Shown here piece after piece: positions 17,856-27,014 of a DNA stretch of 64,000 nt. The position numbers and the translations under genes are program-made. The first letter of the stretch is position 1. Each line of letters opens with the position of its first letter. The DNA comes from Paracoccus aestuarii (lineage in GTDB: Bacteria; Pseudomonadota; Alphaproteobacteria; Rhodobacterales; Rhodobacteraceae). The DNA lies in assembly GCF_028553885.1 (NCBI RefSeq), contig NZ_CP067169.1:2715001-2779000 (forward strand), in the 5' to 3' direction. The notes below the pieces were generated by a model, which was not told where the DNA came from, searched no databases, and saw only the letters and a list, made by a program, of their open reading frames with translations.

Positions 17856-18794
17856 ATGCCCAACCATGCCAAGCGCGAGCAGGAGATACTGAGCGCCGAG
17901 CAGCTGGTCCTGGCCGAGGCCAGCCGGCAGCCGGCCTTGGGCGCGCTGACCGATTCGGCGCTGATCGCGCTGATCGCGTCGCTGCGCGCGGCGCGCGGTG
18001 ATGCGGCCGAGGGTCCCGCCTCGGGCGATCCCGGCCCGGCCGAGCTGCTGCGCGGGGCGCAGCGCCGCGCCGAGGCGGAACGGCGCAAGCGCGGCCTCGA
18101 TGCCGCGGCGCCCGCCAAGCCTGCCGTGATCGCCGCGCCCGTCCTGCCCGCCGCGCCCAAGGTCAAGGTCAAGCGCGCGACCATCGCCCGCAAGCCCGCC
18201 GGCCGCAAACCTGCCGAGGCGCGCAAGACCGACCTGCGCACCGAACCCCATCGGGTGCCCAAGCGCCCGGCCAAGCCTGTCGCCGCCGATCCGGCCTCCA
18301 TCCCCGATCCCGTCACGAGGAGCCCCGTCATGACCGACGACAAGGCCACCGACCAGGCCACCCGCAAGGCCGAGAAACAGGCCGCCAAAACCGCCCGGAA
18401 GGAGGCCGAGAAGGCCGCCCGCAAGGCCGAGAAGAAGGCCGCCAAGGAAGCCGAGAAGGAAACCGCCCGCGCCACCAAGGCCGCCAAGGACGCCGAGCGC
18501 GCGGCGCAGAAGGCCGACAAACCCGCCAGGAAGGACCGCAAGGCCGAGGCTGCGGATGGCGCGCCCAAGTCCAAGGACCCCAAGCCCGCCAAAACCAAGG
18601 GCGACGCCACCAAGAAGGCGAAACCCGGGAAGGCCGATGGCGGCAAAGCCAAGCCCGGGAAGGCCTCCGGCGACGGGGCCGGGACGCCCGCGGCGAAATC
18701 CCCCGGCAAGGCGGCGGGCAAGGCGGCGGGCAAGGGCACGGGCAAGGACACCGGCAAGGCCGCAGGCAAACCGGCGGCCAAGAGCTCCAAGTGA
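17856..18794 (+). CDS. histone-H1-like Lys/Ala-rich protein
   Basis: A 312-aa protein. The N-terminal third (MPNHAKREQEILSAEQLVLA, to about residue 75) is helical and of ordinary composition. From about residue 85 it becomes a low-complexity tail of Lys, Ala and Pro: many KAEK, KAAK, KPAR and KPGK units, ending in GKAAGK repeats. Such tails resemble bacterial H1-like nucleoid proteins, and DNA or polyanion binding is the simplest reading. The N-terminal segment looks like that of small alphaproteobacterial proteins of unknown function, which I cannot name. Repeats at DNA level make length variation between strains likely. Confidence 0.75.
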   Translation: MPNHAKREQEILSAEQLVLAEASRQPALGALTDSALIALIASLRAARGDAAEGPASGDPGPAELLRGAQRRAEAERRKRGLDAAAPAKPAVIAAPVLPAAPKVKVKRATIARKPAGRKPAEARKTDLRTEPHRVPKRPAKPVAADPASIPDPVTRSPVMTDDKATDQATRKAEKQAAKTARKEAEKAARKAEKKAAKEAEKETARATKAAKDAERAAQKADKPARKDRKAEAADGAPKSKDPKPAKTKGDATKKAKPGKADGGKAKPGKASGDGAGTPAAKSPGKAAGKAAGKGTGKDTGKAAGKPAAKSSK

Positions 18795-18831
18795 TCTGGC
18801 GGCGGGCCCTGCGGCCCCCCTTCGGGGCGGC

Positions 18832-19776
18832 ATGAGGCGCGCGTGGCGGTCCTGTCTGGGCGCGGTGCTGGCGGCGGCGCTGCTGCCGCTTGCGGGGACG
18901 GGCGCTGCGGCGCGGCCCGCGCTGGACGCGCTGGAGGGCCGCCCGCCCCCGCGCGTGACCGAGGATCTGCGCTGCAGCGATGACGGCCGCGACTGCATCG
19001 CCCGTGCGACCTATGCCGCCGATGTCTGCAAGCTGATCGAACGCAACGCGGCCGATCACGGGCTGGACCCGGCCTTCCTGGCGCGGCTTCTGTGGAAGGA
19101 AAGCCGGTTCGAACCCTCGGCGGTCAGCCCGGCGGGGGCGCTCGGCATCGCGCAGTTCATGCCGGGCACGGCGCAGCTCTATTGGCTGGACGATCCCTTC
19201 AACCCGGCGCAGGCGATCAGCAAATCGGCGTGGTACCTGGCCCATCTGCGCGACCGGTTCGGCAATATCGGCCTGGCCGCCGTCGCCTATAACGGCGGCG
19301 AGAACCGCGCGGCGCGCTTCATCGGCCAGATGACGACCCTGCCCTATGAGACGATCGACTATGTCGAATCCATCACCGGGTTCAGCGCGCATCGCTGGCG
19401 CGACAACCCGCCCGCACCGGGCGACCTGCGTCTGGCCCTGGCCCCCGACCAGCCCTTCCGCCCCGCCTGCGAGCGCATGGCCGGCGATCGCAGCCTGCGC
19501 GAGTTCAACAGCCAGCCCCGTGTCATGCCGTGGGGCGTGGTGCTGGCCAGCCATCCCAGCCAGGCGGGCGCGGCCCAGCAGGTCGCACGGCTGAACCGCA
19601 CCCTGCGCCCGATCCTCGATGACGGGGCCCGCGTGGGCTATGTCCGCAAGCGGCTGAACGGGATGCCGCGCGCCGTCTATACCGCCCAGGTGGGATTTTC
19701 GAACCGGACCGAGGCGACGCGGTTCTGCACCCGCTTCCAGACCTTGGGCGGGCGCTGCATCGTGCTGAAGAACTGA
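18832..19776 (+). CDS. lytic transglycosylase (SLT domain) with C-terminal SPOR-like domain
   Basis: Cleaves peptidoglycan glycan strands with formation of 1,6-anhydro-muramic acid. The 314-aa precursor has an N-terminal signal peptide (about residues 1-27). The goose-lysozyme-like SLT domain has catalytic E90 in LLWKESRFEPSAV, followed by AGALGIAQFMPGTA and VAYNGGENRA. The last 80 residues (WGVVLASHPSQAGAAQQV to RCIVLKN) look like a SPOR domain, which binds denuded glycan at division sites. The ATG at 18832 is chosen because the signal peptide starts there; the frame is open further upstream through the preceding gene. Confidence 0.9.
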   Translation: MRRAWRSCLGAVLAAALLPLAGTGAAARPALDALEGRPPPRVTEDLRCSDDGRDCIARATYAADVCKLIERNAADHGLDPAFLARLLWKESRFEPSAVSPAGALGIAQFMPGTAQLYWLDDPFNPAQAISKSAWYLAHLRDRFGNIGLAAVAYNGGENRAARFIGQMTTLPYETIDYVESITGFSAHRWRDNPPAPGDLRLALAPDQPFRPACERMAGDRSLREFNSQPRVMPWGVVLASHPSQAGAAQQVARLNRTLRPILDDGARVGYVRKRLNGMPRAVYTAQVGFSNRTEATRFCTRFQTLGGRCIVLKN

Positions 19777-21975
19777 TCAGAGAAAGCTCTGCGGGTCGAT
19801 GTCGACCGACAGGCGCAGGTTGGTGGGCAGCTTGACCCCCGCCAGCCAATCCGCGATGGCCGCCTGCAGCGGCGCCTGGCGCGGGGCGCGGATCAGCATG
19901 CGCATCCGGTGCCGCCCCCGGACCCGGGCGATGGGCGCGGGCGCGGGCCCCCACAGATCGGCGCCGACCTCGGCCAGGGGCGCGGCCAGCCCGGCCAGAT
20001 GGCGCGCGAAATCGGCGACCGTGCCGAGGTCGGGATGGGACAGGATGATCCCCGCCAGCCGCCCCCAAGGCGGCATCCCCGCCGCCTGACGGCCCGCGGC
20101 CTCCGCGTCCCAGAACGCCTCGTCCTGGCCCGACAGGGTGGCGCGGATCACCGCATGGGCGGGCTGATGCGGCTGGAGCAGCGCCACCCCCGGTGCCGCC
20201 CCCGACTGCCGCCCGGCCCGCCCGGCCACCTGGCGCATCAGCTGAAAACTGCGCTCCGCCGCGCGCAGATCGGCGCCCTGCAGGCCCAGATCGGCATCCA
20301 CCACACCGACCAGCGTCAGGCGCGGAAAGTTGTGCCCCTTGGCCACGATCTGGGTGCCGATGATGATGTCGGTGTCGCCGTCGGAGATCTGGGCGATCGT
20401 CTCCTTGAGCGCGCGGGCGGAATGGAACAGGTCGGATGACAGCACGGTGGCCTTGGCATCGGGGAACCGCACTGCCACCTCCTCGGCGATGCGTTCGACA
20501 CCGGGACCGATCGGGGCCAGTTTCCCCTCGACGCCGCAGCTGGGGCAGGCGGTGGGGATGGGCCGCGTCTCGCCGCATTGGTGGCAGACCAGGCGGTTCT
20601 GGAAGCGGTGTTCCACCATCCGCGCGTCGCATTGATGGCAGCCGATCTGCTCGCCGCAGGCGCGGCAGACGGTGACGGGGGCAAAGCCGCGCCGGTTCAG
20701 GAAGATCAACGATTGTTCGCCCTTGGCCAGCCGGTCGGTCACCGCCTGCGCCAGCGTGGGGGATATCCAGCGCCCCTGCTCCATCGCCTCGGACCGCAGG
20801 TCGATGGCGGCCATCTGTGGCAGCTCGGCCTCGCCATAGCGGGACTGCAGATCCAGCCGCGCATATTTGCCGCTGGCTGCGTTCACCCAGCTTTCCAAAG
20901 ACGGCGTGGCGGATGCCAGCACCACCTGCGCGCGGTTGATCGAGGCGCGCAGCACCGCCATGTCGCGGGCGCTGTAATAGACGACATCCTCCTGCTTGTA
21001 GCTGCCGTCATGCTCCTCATCGACGACGATCAGGCCCAGATCGGCAAAGGGCAGGAACAGCGCCGAACGCGCGCCCACGACCAGCCCGACCTGACCGCGC
21101 CCGGCCATGTGCCACAGCCGGCGGCGCTCGGTGCGGGTGATGCCGCTGTGCCATTCGCCGGGCCGCGCGCCGAACCGCGCCTCGACCCGGTCCAGGAATT
21201 CGGCGGACAGCGCGATTTCCGGCAACAGGACCAGCGCCTGCCGCCCCTGCGCCAGGCATTCGGCCACGGCCTCAAGATACACCTCGGTCTTGCCCGAGCC
21301 GGTGACCCCGCGCAGCAGCGTGGTGCCGTAACCGCGCGCCCGGATCGCGCCGCGCAAGCTGTCGGAGGCCGCCTGCTGATCCGGGGCCAGGGGCTTGCCC
21401 GGCCGCGTGGGGTCCAGCGCCGGATAGGGGGTGTCGCGCGGCGCCTCGATTTCGGCCAAGGCGCCGCTGGCGACCAGGCCCTTGACCACCGACGTGCCGA
21501 CACCCGCCAGCTGCGCCAGCTCGGACGCGGCAAAGCTTGCCCCGCCGTGATCGGCCATGACCTGCAACACGCGGGTCCGCGCCTCTGTCACGCGTCCGGG
21601 CTGGCCCGATCCGGGCACGATGATCCGGCGCGCGGCGGGGGGCTGGTCGATATCGGGGGCGCGCGTCGCCATGCGCAGCATCAGGGGCAGCGGCGTCAGC
21701 GTGTAATCCGCGGCCTTCGCCAGGAAATCCAGGAACCGCGCGTCGAAGGGCTGGGCGTCCAGGACGCGAGCGACCGCGCGCAGCTTGGCCAGGTCGAAGT
21801 CGCCCTTGCCCGGGCCCCAGACCAGCCCCAGCACGCGGCGCGGCCCCAAGGGGGCGAGCACCAGCTGGCCTTGGCGCACGCCGTCCTCGGGGGACAGATA
21901 GTCCAGGATGCCCACCGGCTCGACGGTCAGGACCGCAATGCGGGCGCGGGGGGGAAAGAATTCGGGCGGGGTCAT
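19777..21975 (-). CDS. priA: primosomal protein N' (replication restart helicase)
   Basis: A 3'-to-5' DNA helicase that reloads the replisome at collapsed forks. The 732-aa protein has the N-terminal 3'BD domain (about 1-105), a winged helix, then the helicase core with GVTGSGKTEVYLEA as Walker A and VVDEEHDGSYKQED as the DEEH box. A zinc-binding module has four CxxC pairs (CRAC, CHQC, CHQC, CPSC), followed by GTQIVAKGHNFPRL and the C-terminal domain. The ATG at 21975 (MTPPEFFPPRARI) is chosen; a long in-frame upstream extension only mirrors the divergent transaldolase gene. It converges on the transglycosylase gene with no gap. Confidence 0.95.
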   Translation of the reverse strand: MTPPEFFPPRARIAVLTVEPVGILDYLSPEDGVRQGQLVLAPLGPRRVLGLVWGPGKGDFDLAKLRAVARVLDAQPFDARFLDFLAKAADYTLTPLPLMLRMATRAPDIDQPPAARRIIVPGSGQPGRVTEARTRVLQVMADHGGASFAASELAQLAGVGTSVVKGLVASGALAEIEAPRDTPYPALDPTRPGKPLAPDQQAASDSLRGAIRARGYGTTLLRGVTGSGKTEVYLEAVAECLAQGRQALVLLPEIALSAEFLDRVEARFGARPGEWHSGITRTERRRLWHMAGRGQVGLVVGARSALFLPFADLGLIVVDEEHDGSYKQEDVVYYSARDMAVLRASINRAQVVLASATPSLESWVNAASGKYARLDLQSRYGEAELPQMAAIDLRSEAMEQGRWISPTLAQAVTDRLAKGEQSLIFLNRRGFAPVTVCRACGEQIGCHQCDARMVEHRFQNRLVCHQCGETRPIPTACPSCGVEGKLAPIGPGVERIAEEVAVRFPDAKATVLSSDLFHSARALKETIAQISDGDTDIIIGTQIVAKGHNFPRLTLVGVVDADLGLQGADLRAAERSFQLMRQVAGRAGRQSGAAPGVALLQPHQPAHAVIRATLSGQDEAFWDAEAAGRQAAGMPPWGRLAGIILSHPDLGTVADFARHLAGLAAPLAEVGADLWGPAPAPIARVRGRHRMRMLIRAPRQAPLQAAIADWLAGVKLPTNLRLSVDIDPQSFL

Positions 21976-22084
21976 GATGGCGCGATAAAGACGGGACGCG
22001 GCCCGGGTTGCAAGCCCCCACCCCTTCCCGAGGCCGCCCAAGTGCAGTAAGACCCAAGCGAACCGCACGAGAGGGAGCCGGGCC

Positions 22085-22738
22085 ATGAAATTCTTCGTCG
22101 ACACCGCCGATATTGACGCGATCCGGGAACTGAACGACCTGGGCATGGTCGATGGGGTCACCACCAACCCCTCGCTGATCCTGAAGTCGGGCCGCGCCAT
22201 CGCCGAGGTCACCGCCGAGATCTGCGCCATGGTCGAGGGCCCCGTCAGCGCCGAGGTCGTGGCCGAGAAGGCCGATGACATGATCGCCGAGGGCCGCCAC
22301 CTGGCCAAGATCGCGCCGAATGTCTGCATCAAGGTGCCGCTGACCTGGGACGGCCTGAAGGCCTGCCGCGTGCTGTCGGACGAGGGTCACAAGCTGAACG
22401 TCACCCTGTGCTTCAGCCCGGCGCAGGCGATCCTGGCGGCCAAGGCGGGCGCGACCTTCATCAGCCCCTTCATCGGGCGTCTGGACGACATCCATCTGGA
22501 CGGGATGGACCTGATCGCCGACATCCGCGAGATCTATGACAATTACGGCTACGAGACCGAGATCCTGGCCGCATCCATCCGCAGCGTGAACCATATCGTG
22601 GACGCGGCCAAGATCGGCGCCGACGTGATCACCGCGCCGCCCTCGGTCATCAAGTCGATGGCCAATCACGTGCTGACCGACAAGGGCCTGGCGCAGTTCA
22701 ACGCGGATTGGGCGCAGACCGGCCAGAAGATCCTGTGA
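22085..22738 (+). CDS. fructose-6-phosphate aldolase / transaldolase (TalC/MipB type)
   Basis: A 217-aa short class-I aldolase of the transaldolase family. [17 protein letters not shown] and [10 protein letters not shown] are diagnostic. The Schiff-base lysine lies in [13 protein letters not shown], and [13 protein letters not shown] and [10 protein letters not shown] are further family blocks. The length fits the TalC/FSA subgroup; most alphaproteobacterial members act as transaldolases in the pentose-phosphate pathway, but sequence reading alone does not exclude fructose-6-phosphate aldolase activity. A gggagc ribosome-binding site precedes the ATG. Its stop overlaps the GTG of the DUF484 gene, starting a three-gene run with xerC. 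Confidence 0.9.
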   Translation: MKFFVDTADIDAIRELNDLGMVDGVTTNPSLILKSGRAIAEVTAEICAMVEGPVSAEVVAEKADDMIAEGRHLAKIAPNVCIKVPLTWDGLKACRVLSDEGHKLNVTLCFSPAQAILAAKAGATFISPFIGRLDDIHLDGMDLIADIREIYDNYGYETEILAASIRSVNHIVDAAKIGADVITAPPSVIKSMANHVLTDKGLAQFNADWAQTGQKIL

Positions 22739-23418
22739 GCGGGGGGCTGGACCCCGAAACGCGCGACAGGCTGCTGGCCGATCCGGGCGCGATCCTGGCC
22801 GATCGCGACCTGATGCGCGCCCTGGTCGCCGCGCGCGAGGCCGAGGCGGGCGCGAATGTCGTCGACATCCGCGGCCGCGCCATGCAGGCGCTGGAGACCC
22901 GGCTGGACCGGCTGGAACAGGCCCATGAGGGCGTCATCGCCGCCGCCTATGACAACCAGTCGGGCACGGCGATGATCCATCGCGCGGTGCTGTTCCTGCT
23001 GGAACAGCCCGATCTGGGCGATCTGGTGGGCGTGCTGCAATCCGACATCGCGCCGCTGCTGCGCATCGAGACGCTGCGCCTGGTGGTCGAGGCCGATCCC
23101 GGCCTGCCCCCCCTGCCCGAGGATGCGGTGATCGTCCCCGAGGGCACGATCGGCCTGGTCGTCGCGGCCGGGCGGCGCGCGCCGCGGGGCGACGACATCC
23201 TGCTGCGCAGCGCGCCCGCGCTGACGCGGACCCTGCATGGCCGCGCCGTCGCCTCCGAGGCGCTGATGCCGGTCGATCTGGGCCCGGGCCGGCCGCGGGC
23301 GATGATGCTGATGGGCAGCGCCGATGCCGGGCGGTTCCAGCCCGCCCATGGCACCGACCTGCTGCGGTTCTTCCTGCAGGCCTTCCGGCTGGTCCTTCTG
23401 GACCGCATGGCCGGATGA
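22735..23418 (+). CDS. DUF484 family protein (GAF-like)
   Basis: A 227-aa protein of the DUF484 family: N-terminal helix [19 protein letters not shown], then [20 protein letters not shown] (coiled coil), then a GAF-like domain. It starts at a GTG overlapping the talC stop (GTGA), and its stop overlaps the xerC ATG (ATGA). DUF484 is found next to xerC in many proteobacteria, which suggests a role connected with XerC recombination, but no activity is established. Confidence 0.87.
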   Translation: MSGGLDPETRDRLLADPGAILADRDLMRALVAAREAEAGANVVDIRGRAMQALETRLDRLEQAHEGVIAAAYDNQSGTAMIHRAVLFLLEQPDLGDLVGVLQSDIAPLLRIETLRLVVEADPGLPPLPEDAVIVPEGTIGLVVAAGRRAPRGDDILLRSAPALTRTLHGRAVASEALMPVDLGPGRPRAMMLMGSADAGRFQPAHGTDLLRFFLQAFRLVLLDRMAG

Positions 23419-24347
23419 GCGGCGACCGCCCACTGGCGCTGACCCCGGCCATGGAGGCGGCGCTGGACCGCTGGCTGGTGACCGAGGCCGCGACCCGCGA
23501 CCTGTCGCCCCACACCGTCACCGCCTATCGCGGCGATCTGCTGGCCTTCCTGCATTTCCTGGCCGGGCATTGGGGCGGATCGGTCGCGCCATCCGGGCTG
23601 GCGCCGCTGCGCCAGACGGATATGCGCGCCTTCGCGGCATCCGAACGCGGGCGCGGGCTGGGGGCGCGGTCGCTGGCGCGGCGGATGTCGGCGATCCGGT
23701 CCTTCCTGCGCTGGATATCCGACCGCGAGGGGTTCGATCTGTCCGCCGCCCTGTCCGCCCGCAGCCCGCGTTTTGCCCGCAGCCTGCCGCGCCCGCTGAC
23801 GCCCGATCAGGCGCAGGCGACGCTGGACCGGGTGGGCGATCACGCCACGCCCTGGATCGGGGCGCGGGATGCGGCGGTGCTGACGCTGCTCTGGGGGTCG
23901 GGGTTGCGCATCAGCGAGGCCTTGGGCCTCGAGGGCCATGACTGGCCCTTCCGCGAGGCGCTGACCATCCGCGGCAAGGGCGGGCGCGAACGGCAGGTGC
24001 CGGTCCTGCCGGTGGCGCGGGACGCCATCGCGCTCTATCTGCAGATCTGTCCTTGGGGGCATCAGCCCGACCGGCCGCTGTTTCGCGGCATCCGCGGCGG
24101 TCGGCTGGCCGCCGGCACGGTCGAGGCCGCGATGGCCCGCGCCCGCGCCGTGCTGGGCCTGCCGGCCAGCGCCACGCCCCATGCGCTGCGCCACAGCTTC
24201 GCCACGCATCTGCTGTCGGCGGGCGGCGATCTGCGATCCATCCAGGAACTGCTGGGCCATTCCAGCCTGTCCACCACCCAAGTCTATACCGGGGTGGATG
24301 ACGCGGCGCTGATGGCGGTCTATCGTTCTGCCCATCCGCGCGGGTGA
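23415..24347 (+). CDS. xerC: tyrosine recombinase XerC
   Basis: Site-specific recombinase that resolves chromosome dimers at dif together with XerD. The 310-aa protein has the SAM-like core-binding domain (about 12-105) and a catalytic domain with the complete residue set: R165 (GSGLRISEAL), K188 (RGKGGRERQVPV), H256 and R259 (TPHALRHSFATHL), H282 (LLGHSSLSTTQ) and nucleophile Y291 (VYTGV). XerC rather than XerD is chosen from the DUF484 neighbour and overall pattern. It is the chromosomal housekeeping recombinase, distinct from the island integrase at 40849. Confidence 0.92.
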   Translation: MSGDRPLALTPAMEAALDRWLVTEAATRDLSPHTVTAYRGDLLAFLHFLAGHWGGSVAPSGLAPLRQTDMRAFAASERGRGLGARSLARRMSAIRSFLRWISDREGFDLSAALSARSPRFARSLPRPLTPDQAQATLDRVGDHATPWIGARDAAVLTLLWGSGLRISEALGLEGHDWPFREALTIRGKGGRERQVPVLPVARDAIALYLQICPWGHQPDRPLFRGIRGGRLAAGTVEAAMARARAVLGLPASATPHALRHSFATHLLSAGGDLRSIQELLGHSSLSTTQVYTGVDDAALMAVYRSAHPRG

Positions 24348-24411
24348 ACCCCGCCGCCCCGTCGGGCGTTTCCCCTTTCGACCACCCAGCCCGACCAAGA
24401 ATGAGGCCCCG

Positions 24412-24987
24412 ATGACCGACCACGCGATCTTTCACCGCCCCCTGGGCGTCAATCCCCCGCCCGGCTATGACCAGGCGGTGTTCGGCATGGGCTGCTATTG
24501 GGGGGTCGAACGGCTGTTCTGGCAGCAGAACGGCATCTGGCTGACCGAGGTGGGCTTTGCCGGCGGCGATGTCCAGAACCCGACCTATGACCAGGTCAAG
24601 CGCGGCGACACGGGCCATGCCGAGGTCGTGCGCGTGATCTATGACAGCTCGCTGATCAGCTATGACCACCTGCTGCAGCTGTTCTGGGAAAACCACGACC
24701 CGACCCAAGGCGACCGGCAGGGCAACGATCACGGCCCGCAATATCGCAGCTTGATCGTGACCTTCACCGATGCGCAGCGCGCCGCGGCCGAGGCGTCGAA
24801 GGCCGATTACAACAACCGCCTGGCCGTGCAGGGCTTCCCCGAGATCACCACGACGATCCTGGACGAACAGCCCTTCTGGCCCGCCCATGAGGCCCATCAG
24901 CAATATCTGGAAAAGAACCCGGACGGTTATTGCGGGCTGAAGGGCACCGGGGTAGAGGCCTCCATCCCCAATCCGGACCCGATCTGA
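24412..24987 (+). CDS. msrA: peptide-methionine (S)-S-oxide reductase
   Basis: Repairs S-epimer methionine sulfoxide in proteins. The 191-aa protein has the catalytic Cys28 in GMGCYWGVERLFW (the usual motif is GCFWG; Tyr replaces Phe). It also has VGFAGGDVQNPTYDQVKRGD, TGHAEVVRVIYD, and a C-terminal GYCGLKGTG that supplies a candidate resolving cysteine. Its stop overlaps the ATG of prmA (TGATG), so the two are coupled. Confidence 0.93.
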   Translation: MTDHAIFHRPLGVNPPPGYDQAVFGMGCYWGVERLFWQQNGIWLTEVGFAGGDVQNPTYDQVKRGDTGHAEVVRVIYDSSLISYDHLLQLFWENHDPTQGDRQGNDHGPQYRSLIVTFTDAQRAAAEASKADYNNRLAVQGFPEITTTILDEQPFWPAHEAHQQYLEKNPDGYCGLKGTGVEASIPNPDPI

Positions 24988-25856
24988 TGCCCACCTTCAC
25001 CGCGCTGACCCATCTGAATGGCCGCGAGGCCGCCGAGGCCCTGTCGGACGCCTGCGAGGATCTGACCCCCGAACCCGTCGGCACCGGCATCTTCGAGATC
25101 GAGGATGGCAGCGAGCGGTGGGAGGTCGGCGTCTATTTTACCGAAACCCCCGACGAGATCGCGCTGGCCCTGCTGGCCGCCGCGCATGGGGCGAACCCCT
25201 TCGTGATCTCGGAACTGCCCGAGGTCGATTGGGTCGCCCATGTGCGGCGCGAACTGACCCCGGTGCGCGCAGGGCGGTTCTATGTCCATGGCAGCCATGA
25301 TGCGGACACCGTCCCCGAGGGCGTCGAGGCGCTCTGCATCGAGGCCGCCATGGCCTTCGGCACCGGCCATCACAACACCACCAAGGGCTGTCTTGAGGCG
25401 CTGGACCGGCTGGCCTCGGACGGGTTTCAGGCGCGGCGCATCGCCGATATCGGCTGCGGCACAGCGGTTCTGGCCATGGGCGCGGCCCGGCTGTGGCAGG
25501 TGACGGTGCTGGCCAGCGACATCGACCCGGTGGCGGTGGACACGGCCGCGGCCAATGTCATCGCCAACGGCCTGTCGGGCCGGGTGGAATGTTTCGAGGC
25601 CGCGGGCTTCGACCATCCCACGCTGGAACAGGCCGCGCCCTTCGATCTGGTCGTGGCCAATATCCTGAAACAGCCGCTGATCGACCTGGCCGGGGACATG
25701 GCGCGCCATGTCGGCCCGCAGGGGCGCATCGTGCTGTCGGGCATCCTGACGGGCCAGGCCGAGGAGGTCGTGGCGGCATACGATCCCGCGGGCTTCGATC
25801 TGGTCCGGCGCGACGATCTGGGCGACTGGACCACGCTGGTCCTGTCACGCCGCTGA
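24987..25856 (+). CDS. prmA: ribosomal protein L11 methyltransferase
   Basis: SAM-dependent methyltransferase that trimethylates ribosomal protein L11. The 289-aa protein has an N-terminal L11-binding domain, the conserved AAMAFGTGHHNTTKGCL block, the SAM-binding motif IADIGCGTAVLAMGA, DIDPVAVDTA, and VVANILKQPLIDL (the N-I-L catalytic region of the family). It starts at an ATG overlapping the msrA stop. A hairpin at 25864 follows the stop by a few bases. Confidence 0.93.
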   Translation: MPTFTALTHLNGREAAEALSDACEDLTPEPVGTGIFEIEDGSERWEVGVYFTETPDEIALALLAAAHGANPFVISELPEVDWVAHVRRELTPVRAGRFYVHGSHDADTVPEGVEALCIEAAMAFGTGHHNTTKGCLEALDRLASDGFQARRIADIGCGTAVLAMGAARLWQVTVLASDIDPVAVDTAAANVIANGLSGRVECFEAAGFDHPTLEQAAPFDLVVANILKQPLIDLAGDMARHVGPQGRIVLSGILTGQAEEVVAAYDPAGFDLVRRDDLGDWTTLVLSRR

Positions 25857-25863
25857 CCGCATG

Positions 25864-25895
25864 AAAAAACCCCCGGCGCCGCGGCTTCGGGGGTT
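25864..25895. terminator. shared bidirectional terminator
   Basis: Stem aacccccg / cgggggtt (8 bp) with a GC-rich loop that can itself pair. Six A residues precede it on the given strand, so it terminates well for the minus-strand DUF1127 gene and acceptably for prmA. Confidence 0.7.
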
Positions 25896-25922
25896 CGTTC
25901 GTCTTGGAGGGAGGCAGTGTCG

Positions 25923-26120
25923 TCAGAGACCGCGGGCGATGCGCTCGATGTCGCCGCGGCACAGACCGATATCGTCCAGCTCGCGGTCCGACAGGCGGCC
26001 CAGTTCACGACGCGTCACGCGGGTTTCGCGCCAAGACGCGAACAGACCGGCGATCTGCGCCACGACGTTCCCCACGCCTCCGGCAGCGACGGCGCTGCGG
26101 TTCGTTTCGATCGTCGACAT
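25923..26120 (-). CDS. DUF1127 small protein
   Basis: A 65-aa peptide starting MSTIETNRSAV after an aggtga ribosome-binding site. The DUF1127 (YjiS-like) core is RRELGRLSDRELDDIGLCRG followed by DIERIARGL, an Arg-rich helical motif. Such peptides bind RNA in some alphaproteobacteria (CcaF1 in Rhodobacter sphaeroides) and affect stress and phosphate responses. The gene is monocistronic and uses the terminator at 25864. Upstream bases to 26281 contain no other gene. Confidence 0.88.
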   Translation of the reverse strand: MSTIETNRSAVAAGGVGNVVAQIAGLFASWRETRVTRRELGRLSDRELDDIGLCRGDIERIARGL

Positions 26121-26281
26121 ATCTTCACCTGTTTTCATTTTGCCCGATCGGCGGGCAGTTTTCGGATAACAGGCAGATAATCCGGGCAGTCCGCAAAGAG
26201 TAGCCCCCGAACCGGCATCCCCGCCATGCAGGAAATGCAACAGCCGGGGGCAAAACCGTCATATTTCTGCAACAGGTCCGG

Positions 26282-27001
26282 TCAGCGCCAGTCGCCCAAG
26301 GTCGCCTGCCACAGGGTCAGCGCCGCCACCGCCGCCGTGTCGGCCCGCAGGATGCGCGGCCCCAGGCTGACCGGCGTGACAAACGCCATCCGCCCAAGCG
26401 CCGCGCGCTCGGCGGCCGAGAACCCGCCCTCGGGCCCGATCAGGATGGCCCAGGGGCCGGGCGGCAGGCCCTGCAGCGTGGCGACCGGCCCCGCGCGCGA
26501 TTCGTCGGCCCAAAGGATGCGCCGCCCCCCGTCCCACCCGTCCAGCAGCCGCGCCAGCGGGGTCAGATCCGCGACCTGGGGGACGAAGGTGCCGCCGCAT
26601 TGTTCGGCGGCCTCGACCGCATGGGCCTGCAGGCGGTCCTGGCGGATGCGTTCGGAATTGGTGTGGTCGGTCTGGACCGGCAGGATGCGCGCGCAGCCCA
26701 GCTCGGCGGCCTTTTCCACGATGAAATCGGTGCGCGCCTTCTTGATGGGCGCAAAGATCAGCCACAGGTCGGGCGGGTCCATCTGCGGGGCGGTGCGTTC
26801 CCCGACCGCCAGCAGGCCGCCGCGTTTCGACGCCGATTCCAGCCGTGCCGACCATTCGCCGTCGCGGCCGTTGAAGACGGCGATGGTGTCGCCGGGCTTC
26901 AGCCGCATCACCCCCGACAGGTAATGCGCCTGGCCGGCCTCCAGCGGGACGGCTTGTCCCGGGGCCAGCGGGTGATCTATGAACAACCTGATCCGTGCCA
27001 T
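26282..27001 (-). CDS. rsmE: 16S rRNA (uracil-1498-N3)-methyltransferase
   Basis: SPOUT-class methyltransferase modifying U1498 of 16S rRNA. The 239-aa protein begins MARIRLFIDHPLAPGQ with the PUA-like domain (HYLSGVMRLKPGDTIAVFNG). The trefoil-knot SAM-binding domain contains ILIGPEGGFSAAERAAL and LGPRILRADTAAVAAL. The start is 13 bp from the divergent ubiA start, so each gene's upstream region lies inside the other. Confidence 0.93.
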   Translation of the reverse strand: MARIRLFIDHPLAPGQAVPLEAGQAHYLSGVMRLKPGDTIAVFNGRDGEWSARLESASKRGGLLAVGERTAPQMDPPDLWLIFAPIKKARTDFIVEKAAELGCARILPVQTDHTNSERIRQDRLQAHAVEAAEQCGGTFVPQVADLTPLARLLDGWDGGRRILWADESRAGPVATLQGLPPGPWAILIGPEGGFSAAERAALGRMAFVTPVSLGPRILRADTAAVAALTLWQATLGDWR

Positions 27002-27014
27002 GATGAGGAGTGCT

